The notes under the pieces: generated by a model
The model's database searches: none
What the model saw: only the letters and a program-made list of their open reading frames with translations
Told to the model about the DNA's origin: nothing
Program-made: the position numbers and the translations under genes
Shown here: positions 22,701 through 30,799 of the stretch, piece by piece
Position numbering within the stretch: position 1 is the first letter of the stretch
Layout: the number at the start of each line of letters is the position of its first letter
NCBI GenBank assembly: GCA_013350335.1
Contig: CM023539.1
Coordinates: 33,528,631-33,592,630, forward strand
Source of the DNA: Chimonanthus salicifolius
Lineage: Eukaryota; Streptophyta; Magnoliopsida; Laurales; Calycanthaceae
DNA length: 64,000 nt
Direction: 5' to 3'

Positions 22701-24086
22701 CTAATTACCATGATTGGTAAACTCATCATACTGCAGGTTTAGGCAATTAAAGGAAGAAGAGAACAGGATAAAATTAAACAAGTCACTGCCTGCAGATGAA
22801 GTTCAGATTCTTGCTTCTGCAGCTGGTTCTGATGATGTCTCTGATGATGAGTCAAATGTTAAGGTTGTTTATTCCATCTACTTGATAGTATCAATCTACA
22901 TGGTTTGACATTGCAGTTTCACCTATAGCTAATCTTCCATGTTTGTTATGCACTTCATGATGCTCCATCTGATTCATGAGTCAAATGTTAAGGTTGGATG
23001 TGGCATCTACTCTGTAGTTTTATATGAATCTCCATGGTTTGACGTTACACTTTCATGTAAAGCTATTTTTCCATGTTTATTTTGCACTTCATGATGCTTG
23101 CCAATTTCTAGGTTGCATTCTCTACCTTAAGATATCTGTGTTGTCCATCTGACCTTGAGTGTGTAATTGTGCTTAAAGATTTATGATCCATACTGTTTGT
23201 CAGGCAGGTTTACCATGGATTAATGATGCCCACATATATCTTTTGTTGGAGTAACCTAAAATTTTGACCTCTTTAACTGTTTCCTGAATATGGAGGTCAA
23301 GAAATAAGTGCAGAAGCAGTTCATGCTTAGTTGGATCCATCTACACTTGGCCCAAATGGATTAATATTGCCAAACTATGTTCACATGTTCAAATTCAAGC
23401 CCAGAGGATACGATTCATCCTCTATTATTAGCATGCCATTCGTCAGGTCTGAATCTTAAACATCTAGGAATTTCTGATTTGGTTATTTTTGGGAATTGAT
23501 CCATCTATGGAGGGTCTGATTGGATTAATGAGTTACTGAATTGTGTCCACTTGTTCGAATTCAAGCCCAGAGGATACGATTCATCCTCTATTATTAGCAT
23601 GCCATTCGTCAGGTCTGAATCTTAAACATCTAGAATTTCTGATTTGGTTATTTTTGGGAATTGATCCATCTATGGAGGGTCTGATTGGATTAATGAGTTA
23701 CTGAATTGTGTTCACTTGTTCGAATTCAAGCCCAGAGGATAAGATTCATACTCTATTGCTGGCATGCCATTTCTCAGGTCTGGATATCACAATGAAGAAA
23801 CATGAAAACTATGAACGCTCAAAATTCAAACTACTTAGTATCATTTTTTGACCTTTGACACCTACTATTCTAGTTCTTCCAAAGGTTATCTCCAATTATC
23901 ACAATAAGCACATGAACTGTAGAAGAAGTATATTAATATGCCTTCTATGAACTGATCTAGCTTCTGCTGCAGGAACAAGAAGCCCTTGAAGAGGCATATG
24001 CTTCAAGTTCAAGTAACAGCAAGCAATTTCCAGAATCTACCAGACAAAGAAGGGGAAAACGGTCAAAGAGGAAGCGTTCAGCATGA
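4656..24086 (+). CDS. ALB3: ALBINO3 (thylakoid membrane insertase, Oxa1/YidC family), 3' nine exons, 5' partial
   Basis: Seen: nine exons (4656-4730, 8119-8179, 12484-12557, 12650-12754, 14205-14312, 14416-14516, 22490-22639, 22737-22863, 23973-24086), all with GT-AG borders, join into 304 codons ending in TGA. Intron phases are 0,1,0,0,0,2,2,0. The translation runs from [19 protein letters not shown] through the YidC/Oxa1 membrane core ([57 protein letters not shown]) to a basic tail ending KRSKRKRSA. Known: ALB3 inserts light-harvesting proteins into thylakoids with cpSRP54/cpSRP43/cpFtsY, and basic C-terminal motifs bind cpSRP43. Arabidopsis ALB3 is about 460 residues, so roughly 155 N-terminal residues (transit peptide, first membrane helix) are missing. 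I found no earlier exon in 1-4655, so they should lie left of the window. No frameshift or stop is seen. The exons read as a functional gene despite introns full of transposons. Confidence 0.95.
5383..5655 (-). mobile_element. LINE 3' tail, 5'-truncated
   Basis: The minus-strand reading gives a broken copy of the same LINE C-terminus seen at 2988-3250 ([19 protein letters not shown]) and the same hydrophobic, CT-rich tail. It has only a short A-run at its 3' end. It lies in ALB3 intron 1, antisense to the gene. Confidence 0.65.
5657..5990. repeat. LTR-like fragment with a direct repeat
   Basis: Begins with TGTCACGCCC, the terminal motif of several plant gypsy LTRs, followed by a hairpin-prone cgccc...ggggcg. 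A word of about 36 bp (ACCAACAAAC[C/T]ATATGCGC onward) occurs at 5703-5738 and again at 5798-5833. The right boundary is unclear. The rest of intron 1 up to 6976 (about 5991-6976) shows nothing recognisable. Confidence 0.35.
6994..7140 (+). mobile_element. 5'-truncated LINE insertion with 17-bp target duplication
   Basis: The 147-bp insert ends in 26 A (7107-7132) plus a few bases. It is bracketed by the identical word AACATGTAGTGGCACCA at 6977-6993 and 7141-7157. The body reads like the 3' end of the local LINE family. Long duplication, poly(A) and 5' truncation are the hallmarks of target-primed reverse transcription. The intact duplication and A-run suggest a fairly recent event. It sits in ALB3 intron 1, sense orientation. 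Confidence 0.9.
7158..8118. other. ALB3 intron 1, distal part; nothing identified
   Basis: AT-rich intron sequence. ORFs of 60-85 codons on both strands show no recognisable domain. The final 30 bases form a normal pyrimidine-rich acceptor for exon b. Confidence 0.5.
8119..8179 (+). CDS. ALB3: ALB3 exon b
   Basis: Acceptor TTGCCTCAG, donor G|GTGAGT, leaves in phase 1. Encodes [20 protein letters not shown] and the first base of a Gly codon completed in the next exon. This is the helical-hairpin region before the second core helix. Confidence 0.93.
8180..10130. other. ALB3 intron 2, proximal part; low-complexity words only
   Basis: A polypyrimidine tract lies at 8300-8340. From 9110 to 9480 the sequence repeats TTATTAAATGG/GGGTTGATCC words, like degraded non-autonomous elements, but no termini can be fixed. 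ORFs at 8670-9131 and 8625-8879 overlap on opposite strands and match no family I know. Confidence 0.35.
10135..10930. repeat. Strand-asymmetric G/purine-rich block in ALB3 intron 2
   Basis: For about 800 bp the + strand is rich in G and A and poor in C, with recurrent 'ggctgtatgg', 'agggctaa' and 'gggatgggg' words. It ends in a GA microsatellite (about 10876-10915). No domain is recognisable in any frame. It may be a leader or U3 part of an LTR element, or a degenerate minisatellite. Confidence 0.4.
10931..12483. other. ALB3 intron 2, distal part
   Basis: After a short CT-rich strip (10931-11040) the sequence is AT-rich with no gene. One 18-bp insertion between 11-bp repeats (12398-12437) is listed separately. 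The acceptor for exon c follows. Confidence 0.45.
12398..12437 (+). mobile_element. Minute retroposon-tail insertion with 11-bp duplication
   Basis: ATCTTGTTGCA occurs at 12398-12408 and again at 12427-12437. Between them lie only 18 bases, TTATTCATT followed by nine A. The structure fits an extremely 5'-truncated LINE tail ('attcatta' is common in local LINE 3' ends) with its target duplication. Confidence 0.55.
12484..12557 (+). CDS. ALB3: ALB3 exon c
   Basis: Acceptor TTAAAAG is weak in pyrimidines but the frame fits. Donor GAG|GTGTGT. Encodes [20 protein letters not shown] then NVANE, a conserved Alb3 core segment. The family usually has Leu where this gene has Phe after Cys. Confidence 0.92.
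12650..12754 (+). CDS. ALB3: ALB3 exon d
   Basis: Separated from exon c by a 92-bp intron. Acceptor ATCTGAAG, donor GTG|GTAATA, phase 0. The 35 codons include [20 protein letters not shown] and [15 protein letters not shown]. As far as I recall, orthologues usually read SLGGP and WLFPF, so the Ala and Ile here are mild departures. Confidence 0.93.
14205..14312 (+). CDS. ALB3: ALB3 exon e
   Basis: Acceptor CTTCCTGCAG, donor CAG|GTGAAG, phase 0. The 36 codons run [20 protein letters not shown] then [16 protein letters not shown]. This holds a lumenal loop and the next membrane helix of the Oxa1/YidC core. Confidence 0.94.
14416..14516 (+). CDS. ALB3: ALB3 exon f
   Basis: Preceded by a 103-bp intron. 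Acceptor CATTCTGCAG. Donor is TG|GTTTGT inside the Trp codon, so it leaves in phase 2. Encodes [20 protein letters not shown] then [13 protein letters not shown], the last core helix. The conserved SGLSIYW signature is completed by exon g. Confidence 0.93.
14755..15488 (-). pseudogene. Degraded LINE, RNase H end
   Basis: Antisense in ALB3 intron 6. The minus-strand translation shows the C-terminal part of the LINE RNase H ([16 protein letters not shown], then [13 protein letters not shown] after frame correction) followed by an AT-rich tail. Upstream sequence to about 15480 is probably the same element but has no clear frame. A (TGATAC)n-like triplet of units lies at 15239-15258. Confidence 0.55.
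15905..15994. mobile_element. hAT-like element end fragment
   Basis: About 90 bp that match the right end of the element at 28464-29594: TTTCGATTCACGATTCACAC, then GTTTGATAACATTG at the terminus. No matching left end is visible nearby, so this is a remnant nested in the solo LTR. Confidence 0.6.
17105..17312. repeat. Tandem repeat, about 42-bp unit, five copies
   Basis: Units carrying ATTGAGACGTGGTATGGGT and CCCTCACGTGAT start near 17112, 17151, 17193, 17238 and 17279. CACGTG, an E-box/G-box core, occurs in several units. It is part of the solo LTR's interior. Confidence 0.8.
18015..18640. repeat. Minisatellite of 17-20-bp CCATGG-type units
   Basis: In 18178-18380, exact 20-bp units alternate between forms such as TCCCATGGTAGACATATTGG and TCTTATGTTAGAAATGTTGG, giving a 40-bp higher-order period. 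The flanks (18015-18110, 18420-18480) carry a shorter CCCATGGATGGATTAT unit. It lies inside the solo LTR. Confidence 0.85.
20650..21930 (+). pseudogene. Degraded LINE on the + strand
   Basis: In broken + frames: [38 protein letters not shown] (end of reverse transcriptase), [27 protein letters not shown], and a zf-RVT-like [19 protein letters not shown]. It abuts the 5' side of the minus-strand LINE at about 20640, so the two are head to head. Frame breaks are frequent. ORFs on its minus strand are shadows. The 240 bp downstream (to 22180) read as open frames on both strands but are not recognisable. Confidence 0.7.
22180..22489. other. End of ALB3 intron 6; nothing identified
   Basis: AT-rich sequence with a TAAAATAAAATAAA run near 22268, leading into a T-rich acceptor for exon g. 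Confidence 0.5.
22490..22639 (+). CDS. ALB3: ALB3 exon g
   Basis: Follows the 7,973-bp intron. Acceptor TTTGTTTTAG, donor AG|GTAGCT, phase 2 in and out. Encodes [20 protein letters not shown] and the start of the stromal tail, ending in the GERFRQLK motif that the next exon completes. Confidence 0.93.
22737..22863 (+). CDS. ALB3: ALB3 exon h
   Basis: Separated from exon g by a 97-bp intron. Acceptor ATACTGCAG, donor AAG|GTTGTT. Encodes [20 protein letters not shown] and an acidic stretch ending [11 protein letters not shown]. It lies in the stromal C-terminal domain that recruits cpSRP43. Its last 17 bases and donor are copied 129 bp downstream. Confidence 0.93.
22847..23102 (+). repeat. Tandem duplication copying an exon end and its splice donor
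   Basis: Copy 1 (22847-22975) contains the last 17 bases of ALB3 exon h and the start of intron 8. Copy 2 (22976 to about 23102) repeats ATGAGTCAAATGTTAAGGTT and then diverges moderately, still sharing CATGGTTTGAC and TGCACTTCATGATGCT. The offset is 129 bp. A second potential 5' splice site therefore lies at 22992/22993. Confidence 0.85.
23334..23785. repeat. 165-bp tandem repeat, nearly three copies, ALB3 intron 8
   Basis: AATTCAAGCCCAGAGGATA recurs with starts near 23392, 23558 and 23723. Copies 2 and 3 are almost identical over the whole unit, and the first is more diverged on its left side. No coding content. Confidence 0.85.
23973..24086 (+). CDS. ALB3: ALB3 last exon
   Basis: Acceptor CTTCTGCTGCAG. 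Starts [20 protein letters not shown] and finishes with the basic [12 protein letters not shown] tail and a TGA. The tail corresponds to the last conserved cpSRP43-binding motif of Alb3. Confidence 0.93.
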   Translation, partial: EQEALEEAYASSSSNSKQFPESTRQRRGKRSKRKRSA

Positions 24087-24480
24087 ATATGTCCTGTATA
24101 TCTTGAGCATGTAACTTTGGTGAGTCTGTATATCTCAACAAACTGTATCTCAGGAAAGTTGCCAGGCCATTTTTATATTGGGCTAATATAAAAGAAATTT
24201 GTATTTCTGCTGCCAATCACAAAATCTTTTTCATTAAGGAAAATTAATTTAAGGAGAAACAAAGCTGCCAGTGCACCGTGGCTCCTTTTAGTTTGGGTCT
24301 TGAAAGGAATGCAGAAATTATTTAAGGCTGGGAAATGTGGTGTTTTGGCCATTATCATTTGAAAACTATTGAAACTAACACTCATGCACCATGCTTATAG
24401 TGATGTACCAAAAGAGAAAAAAGAAAAAGAAAAAGAATAATAATTATGAAAGTACACAATAAACAGTTAGATAATCCTGG
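24087..24480 (+). other. ALB3: Likely 3' UTR of ALB3
   Basis: Non-coding sequence after the TGA. An AATAAA lies near 24461 inside an A-rich stretch and is the first good polyadenylation signal downstream. The actual cleavage site cannot be placed from sequence alone. Confidence 0.45.
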
Positions 24481-24789
24481 TTGTAAATCAGGAATTGGTC
24501 CTTGATCACATGCTCAAGAATTAGAGTGACGAGAATATTTGGATGGGTGGAAATCTGCTAGTCTCCTGAAATTATCTGAAGCCAAAGGACTTCCAGATCT
24601 TTCAGGTGTTTGGAGTTGTCTTTGGGGAATAGGCTTGACTCCTTGTCTCTTTCCGTTTTGATTAAAAGTCTTCTTTTCCTTAGGTCTAAATTGTTAACTT
24701 GCAAACATCATAGGGACATCCAAAGTGCTTGTAGGGGTTGTTTAATGCTTTAGCATTGTAATAAGAAATCTCATTGAGGTTGATTTGGC

Positions 24790-25600
24790 CTTTTTTTTGT
24801 GAGTGGCAGCCAAGAAATTTCATTAAAATGTAAAAAGGTAAAGATACAAAAGGTGGAGAAAAGTCTAAAAGGATTAGACCGAAAAAGGAAAAGGAAAAGA
24901 AAAGATACAATAAGGAAAAATAAAAATAAAAACTGCAGAAAAAGAGGGTTCCTCCCAACTCAGAGGAATAAAACGCCAGAGGACAAATCAAAAGCACCAA
25001 GCTTGGCAAAATAGTCTGCCGCTTCATTCAATAATCGGTCAATCTAGACAATGATACCTCCATCTTTGAAACAAACTCCCTAATCTCCCTAACCAGAGTG
25101 ATTAATCTCAAGGGCGGATGATTTGTCCCTTAGCCCATGTAATCGCATTTGCCGAATCCCCCTTGATTATGAGTTTTCCTTGCCTATACGTTTTCCAGAT
25201 GGTCATAGCTCTCCTAATCTTAAAGATTTCTGCCTCATTTGATTCCCCAACTCCCACCGACTCACTGAAGACAATGGAAGTAGTCCCCTTATGATTCCTA
25301 AGCACCCCTCCTATCTCTTGTGGCCCAGGTTTCCTTCTTGCTGCCCCATCCACATTGAACTTCATGATGTTTTGTTCCGGGCGTGTCCAACTCTTCATGG
25401 GTCTCAATTTCCTTTTATGCCCTTTCATACACCCCTCCGAAGATGATAGGAGGTATGCAGCTTTAAGACCACTTAACTCAGAATTGGAAAGAAGCCAGAC
25501 ACAAAGTCTCCACTTATCTGGTTGACAAAGCTCACTAATGTCCATTACTTTGGCCTTGAAAAGGAAGACTAGATTCATTGTGGAAAATACTACCTAAATA
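24790..25600 (-). pseudogene. LINE 3' fragment with RNase H
   Basis: The minus-strand frame carries an RNase H domain: [20 protein letters not shown] (first Asp), SNEAEIFKIRRAMTIWK (Glu), KLIIKGDSANAITWAKGQII (second Asp), then after a frame break [13 protein letters not shown] short T-run near 24791 marks the 3' end. It is the same LINE group as the copy in ALB3 intron 6 and inserts just downstream of ALB3. It is 5'-truncated near 25600. Confidence 0.8.
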
Positions 25601-27240
25601 TGGTTTTTACTTTTTATTTTTTTCAAGGAATGCACACACAAACTAGAACCACAAGTGCTGCCACCATCCATGATCATACCCAACTAGTTTGCAAGGGAAC
25701 TACAGTCCTGACACACCCATGCATTGATCAATCCCACCAATGGAATCATTGACCAATCCCTCCAATGGAACCACTGGTGATGGTTGTGCTAAGGTCTAGT
25801 TTGCAAGAGTGCTCTAATTTATTTTTATGATGACATTTGGGTTGCAGAAGGCTGTTTGAAATCAAGATTTGATATAACCATACAATTTGCTCTCTTAAAA
25901 GGGGAAAGCTTACTAAGGTATATGACAGCAAAAACAATTGTTAAAAAAAAAACTGCATAATTCAAAAGAAAAAAGAAAACTGTAGCGAAGCCACATATGA
26001 AGGTTATGAAAGTTTTGTTGCCCTATCAGGAACAAAGGGGAAACCTGTCCATAATCGCTTGCTAAGATGAGAGAAATGAGAAGTGATTGGGAATGAATGA
26101 AGTGGCACGGGTATCTATAAGCTATAAGCTTGCTGAGGTGAGAGAAATGAAAACTGGGACCATAGTCTAGTGATGAGCATTAAAGTTCGAAGAGAAAGGG
26201 CCTTAGTGAAAGGTAAAGAAGCAGGGTCGCAATAGGATGAGTTGTGTCAAGTCTGAATCAGGCTGGCTTCAATAGACATTTTTCTTGACCTGACTTGATC
26301 TAAACCCAAATTACAGTTTTCTTTCAACCTGATCGAACCCAAATTTTAATAGAAAATGAAAAGTATTAAAAGAAAAAGAAAAAGAAAAGACTTTTCCTTT
26401 TTTTGATGCATTGGGATGCGACCCCCGGCTTTGGGAGGTAGTTACATCGACTAGAACCTTTAGGCCAAGGGTTCTAATTGTTACCTTAAAAAAAGAATGG
26501 GAGAGAGTGGGGTGCTCATTAGGTGGTATTTGATAATATTCAGTTAGGCTCATGCTTTAAAACTATTGATGCAAAACCTGATCCAAAGCCAGATTATTTC
26601 GAAGTGGGTTATGAATTATCACCGTAGTAGTAAATAAGGGTTCGATGGAGTATATACTTTAAAGACCTCTTGAATATTGAATGTGTAAGTGAAGTTGACC
26701 ATAGAGTAGAAGTAGGTGTTATGGAGTACCATTTCATCTCTACCTGCAGGTAGTACCACTTCATGTACTACTGCAGGTATGATGGTCCATGATATTGATG
26801 TTGTATGTGCTACATAAAGGAATTCTTTGTGGCTGGGATTGTGTTTAACAAGATGTTGTATTTTAATTTCAAGTTTCCTTCCCTTAAATCATGGATACGG
26901 TTATATTTTTCATTTATTTAAGAGCTTTTGATATATCTCTTACATACAAGAAAAAACAACAGTTTCTCCTCTATTCAACTCTCTCACTCATCTTTTCCTC
27001 ACTTCTCTTTTTCTTCCTCCTCAAATCACTCGAGGAAAGCTTCAAATTTATTAGTAGGATCACACAATATAGTCTTTTGCTAAGGTGAGGGAAAAATAGC
27101 AATCAGACCTCTTGGTATTCTTATGAAAGTATGGATTTGTTCAGTGAAATTGGATTGGTTGGTTATTATATTGTTTAACAAATCTTTCAAAAAAGAAAAG
27201 GAAAAATAAAAAAACTGGTTGTTTTACAAAATCTTGATTG
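25601..27240. other. Intergenic; one possible SINE, otherwise nothing identified
   Basis: AT-rich spacer with short tandem words. The sentence-like repeat 'gctgaggtgagagaaatga' and similar near 26060 and 26130 suggests a local duplication. ORFs of 60-80 codons have no recognisable content. Confidence 0.4.
26390..26495 (-). mobile_element. Possible tRNA-derived SINE
   Basis: On the minus strand, TTGGCCTAAAGGTTCTAG resembles an A box and GGGGTCGCATCCC a degenerate B box about 35 bases later. An A-rich tail follows. No target duplication was found. Confidence 0.3.
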
Positions 27241-27244
27241 CAAA

Positions 27245-28075
27245 ATGAAAAATTGCAAACAAGCAATAGAATTCGCTACTAGCTTTCCTTCCCTTTTTCG
27301 TTTATCAATTTCCCTAGATGTATTTCTTGATTGCTACTCAATGGTTGTAGATCAACTTGTATGGGACCTCAATTCCAAAGAAACCTCTCTAACTAGGAAG
27401 CTGAAGAATTTGTTTTTCTCCTCTTTCTCAGCACATCTTGTGTTCTCCCCACTTACGGTGATTCTTGTGTTTCTTGGTGAAATCCTTTTTTGTGTGGAGC
27501 AACCACTGGAATTCCATTCCTCTTGTTGATCCAAGCATTTGGTTGTCCAAAGCCCCTCTGAAGGCTATCAGCTTCTTTTAGACTTTGAGTCTATGGAAAA
27601 TCCTCACTCAAGACAATCTTCATTACAAACACAAATATATGCTCAATGCCTTTCTCTTCTTCTTGCGCCCCTATGAAGTCATGGATTTTCTTATCATCCA
27701 TTGACTTTTTACCTCAGCTATTTGGAGCTCTACTTTGAGTGTCTCTAATGTTCAATGGATGATGCCTTCATCAATTGCTCATCTTTCCTACGGTTTGATG
27801 ATATTAAGGGCCCTTGAGATTCTCTATGGTAGTTGGGTCTCGTTTCTATTGTTTGGAGCTTATAATGGGAACGCAACAACAGTCTTTAGAAACAAGGAGG
27901 AGAGCCCTTCTAAGGTCAGTCGAAGGGTTAAGGTGAAATGTGCTACTTGAACCTCTACTTTCAAAGAATTTCAGGATTTCTCCATTTCAAATATCTCTAG
28001 AGTATGGAAGGAGAATGTTGGGTTGATGTAGTTTTCTTTCTGAGATTGTCTTGTGGTTTTGTATTCTGCGTGTTT
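27245..28075 (+). pseudogene. Degraded LINE C-terminal fragment
   Basis: Broken + frames give WDLNSKETSLTRKLKNLFFS, IWLSKAPLKAIS, LWKILTQDN (zf-RVT region) and later FKEFQDFSISNISRVWKE, the same 3' signature as the copies at 2988 and 5383. It ends where the T-run of the opposing LINE begins (28082), so two LINE 3' ends face each other. Confidence 0.65.
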
Positions 28076-28463
28076 TTTGTGTTTTTTTTTTTTTTTAAAT
28101 TAACTTCATTGATCAAAGAAAGGAAGAACACATACAAACCAAAGCAAGCAAAAAGATCTTGCCTCCCACCCCCCAACAAAAAAAGAAAAATGCCACCCCC
28201 AAATTACATTTAACTATTTACAATTTTTGATGACAAAGTCACACCCTAATGAGCCAACTCATCTACCTCCGAATTGGTAGAGTGAGGAGCCTAAGAAACT
28301 GAATAACCAAAAGTCTCAATAGAATGACAAATCCTTTCAACCTTATCCAAATAAGTCCATGGACACAGGAACCTGAAGCCCAACCAACAATCACCTTCCA
28401 AGATACTCCCAATTGCCCAACTCTTCCAATACTAGTACACCTCTCCACAAGGCATGTAATTCC

Positions 28464-29594
28464 CAATGTTGTGAAAATCGCACGATTCACAGTTCGAATT
28501 GTGCGATTCGAATCGAATCGTGAGCTAAAACAAGCGAAATTGCACAGAAAATCACAAGTGGAAGAAAATCACACGATTCTGGAGTTGATTCGCAAATCGT
28601 ATGAGTCATCCCCATGAATCGCTGACTTGTTCGATTTAGTTTAAGATAGAAAAAAATGCATTACAGTACCTATCTGGAGTAGCTTCTTCGTCTTTCCTCT
28701 TCTTTTTCTCTTCTTCTCTACTGCTTCCGTCGAATACAAGACCCTTTTAATTTTGTATGCTTCATATGCAACTTTACCCTTTTAAGTTTTAACTTTACCC
28801 TTTCAACTTTACTTGTGCAACATTCCTCCCCTTTTAATTTTGTGCAACAGTCCTTGCATGAGGACTGCGTTTATTTTTTACTATTGTTTTCTTTTAATTG
28901 AGAAATATCTCTTTTATTTTTTCTTTTCAATCTTTTGTATAATTATATCTATTTAAAAAAAAATAGTTCTAGTCTTTTTAAAAAATATATTTGATGGATG
29001 TTATTAAGGGTTATTTAAAATTTTAAATGTTATTGATTTATTATCTAGTACACTAATCAGATTTCAATTGAACAATTATTATTTAAAATAGTACACTAAC
29101 TACTTTAACATAATTATTATTTAAAGTAGTACACATCTCAATTAAACAATTATTATTTAAAATAGTACACTAACTATTTTAACATATTTTCCATTATCTA
29201 GTCAGATATTTTAAAATATCCGGTGTCCCTATTCCTGTAAATCTATGTAACCAAACATTATTAATTTTCATAATTTAATATCGCATGCACCCAATATTTT
29301 AATTTGTGTTTAATTGTATAATAAAAATCATTTGAAATTGTGCTAGATACTTTAAAAATATACGTTTGCTATAGTAAATTGAACATTTTTGAAACATCTA
29401 TATAGTATCAAATTTTCATGCCAACTAAATCTATATATTATGAGGAATTGAACAATGCATCTTATTATTCTATGCCATTTTATTTGTAATTATAGTATTA
29501 GAAAAAACGTTATGAATTTTATGATTCTATGATTTCCGATTCACGATTCACACTCTAGATCGATTCATGGTACGAGCTGGGTTTGACAACATTG
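28464..29594. mobile_element. Non-autonomous hAT-like DNA transposon, 1.13 kb
   Basis: Ends are inverted CAATGTTGT[G/C]AAA...; target duplication GTAATTCC (28456-28463) versus GTAAGTCC (29595-29602), 7 of 8 matching. Known: hAT elements make 8-bp duplications, and Tag1-like members begin CAATGTT. Subterminal regions are filled with CGATTC/GAATCG words (ACGATTCACAGTTCGAATTG on the left, CCGATTCACGATTCACAC on the right). The middle is AT-rich without a transposase. Confidence 0.82.
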
Positions 29595-29992
29595 GTAAGT
29601 CCACATCAAGAATGGAGCCATTGGGAAGGGGGCCCGCAAAAGAAACCAAAGTAGCACCAGATCCATTTTGAATTACACCCCAATAGCCTACTAAGTCAAG
29701 ATCATGCACACAACTTCTATCAAAATTAAGGTTTAGAATACCCATCTCTAGAGGAGACCAAACAATGTTCGATACAGAATCTGTATGAGACGTAGAATGA
29801 TCCACTGAATCCCAAACCCTACAGATAGTAGCTCTCCGGAATTTGCCTAACCCCACCATCCACCAAGCAACGCTACTCTTTTTCACTTCAATAAGATGCC
29901 TAAAAGAGGACTCTTTGCCCTTAAATATTCTAGAATTCCTCTCCAACATGCTATACTTAGAATAATCACTGCCCAAAGATTCCAACAAACAA

Positions 29993-30066
29993 TCACACAC
30001 CCCGGAGGACTAGTCGGGTGCAATGCCTGAACACCTCCGAACCTCAAAAAAAAAAAAAAAAAAAGA
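29993..30066 (+). mobile_element. 5'-truncated SINE with 16-bp target duplication
   Basis: AGATTCCAACAAACAA is present at 29977-29992 and 30067-30082. The insert between carries GGAGGACTAGTCGGGTGC, a 3' motif I associate with widespread tRNA-derived plant SINEs, followed by 19 A (30046-30064). It sits inside the minus-strand LINE. Confidence 0.8.
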
Positions 30067-30799
30067 AGATTCCAACAAACAAAACTATCAACCATCAACA
30101 CTTCTTCTTTAAACATATCTAACCAACCTTTCAACATACAAAACACCATCCCTAACATCTGAAAGTAAGTGACACCAAATCTGATATGCATACCTTCAAT
30201 GCAGTAGAAGATGGTTCTTTGTCTCTTCATCAACCAAGAATAGAGGACAAGCATTGACAATGAGAATTCGTTGCAAACGCAAATTATCTATCGTCAAAAT
30301 CTTCTCCAAAGATTCCAACCACCCAAAAACCTTCACCTTGAAGGGAGCAACACCTTTCCAAAATTTTCAAATGCACTCGTGGCACTTCACCACTACAAAT
30401 CAATTTAATACAAAAAGACTTAACGGAAAAGAGCCCGTGAGGATCAGGCTCCCAAATTCGCTTATCTTCACCACTTCCCACAACAAAAACGCTGCTCAAC
30501 TGGGCTATTAAAGATAGCCACTCCTCCATCATCCAATCCTCCCAAGGTCTTCTAAACTGGGGGCACCCAACAACCTTACTTTGATGAATATCAAAACACA
30601 CCCTTACCTTAGCTTCCTTATTAGTTGCTAAAGAAAAAAAGGACAAGTAATTTATAGGTCATGGGGACGTCATACAACCATTTATCCTACCAGAAGAGTA
30701 TTTCATTCCTAGAGTAAGCACGATATCTGATACCAGAGTCAAAGAGCGAAGATATAGAGCAAACACCCTTCCAAAACCCAGAGGCCCTTCTTGGATTTT

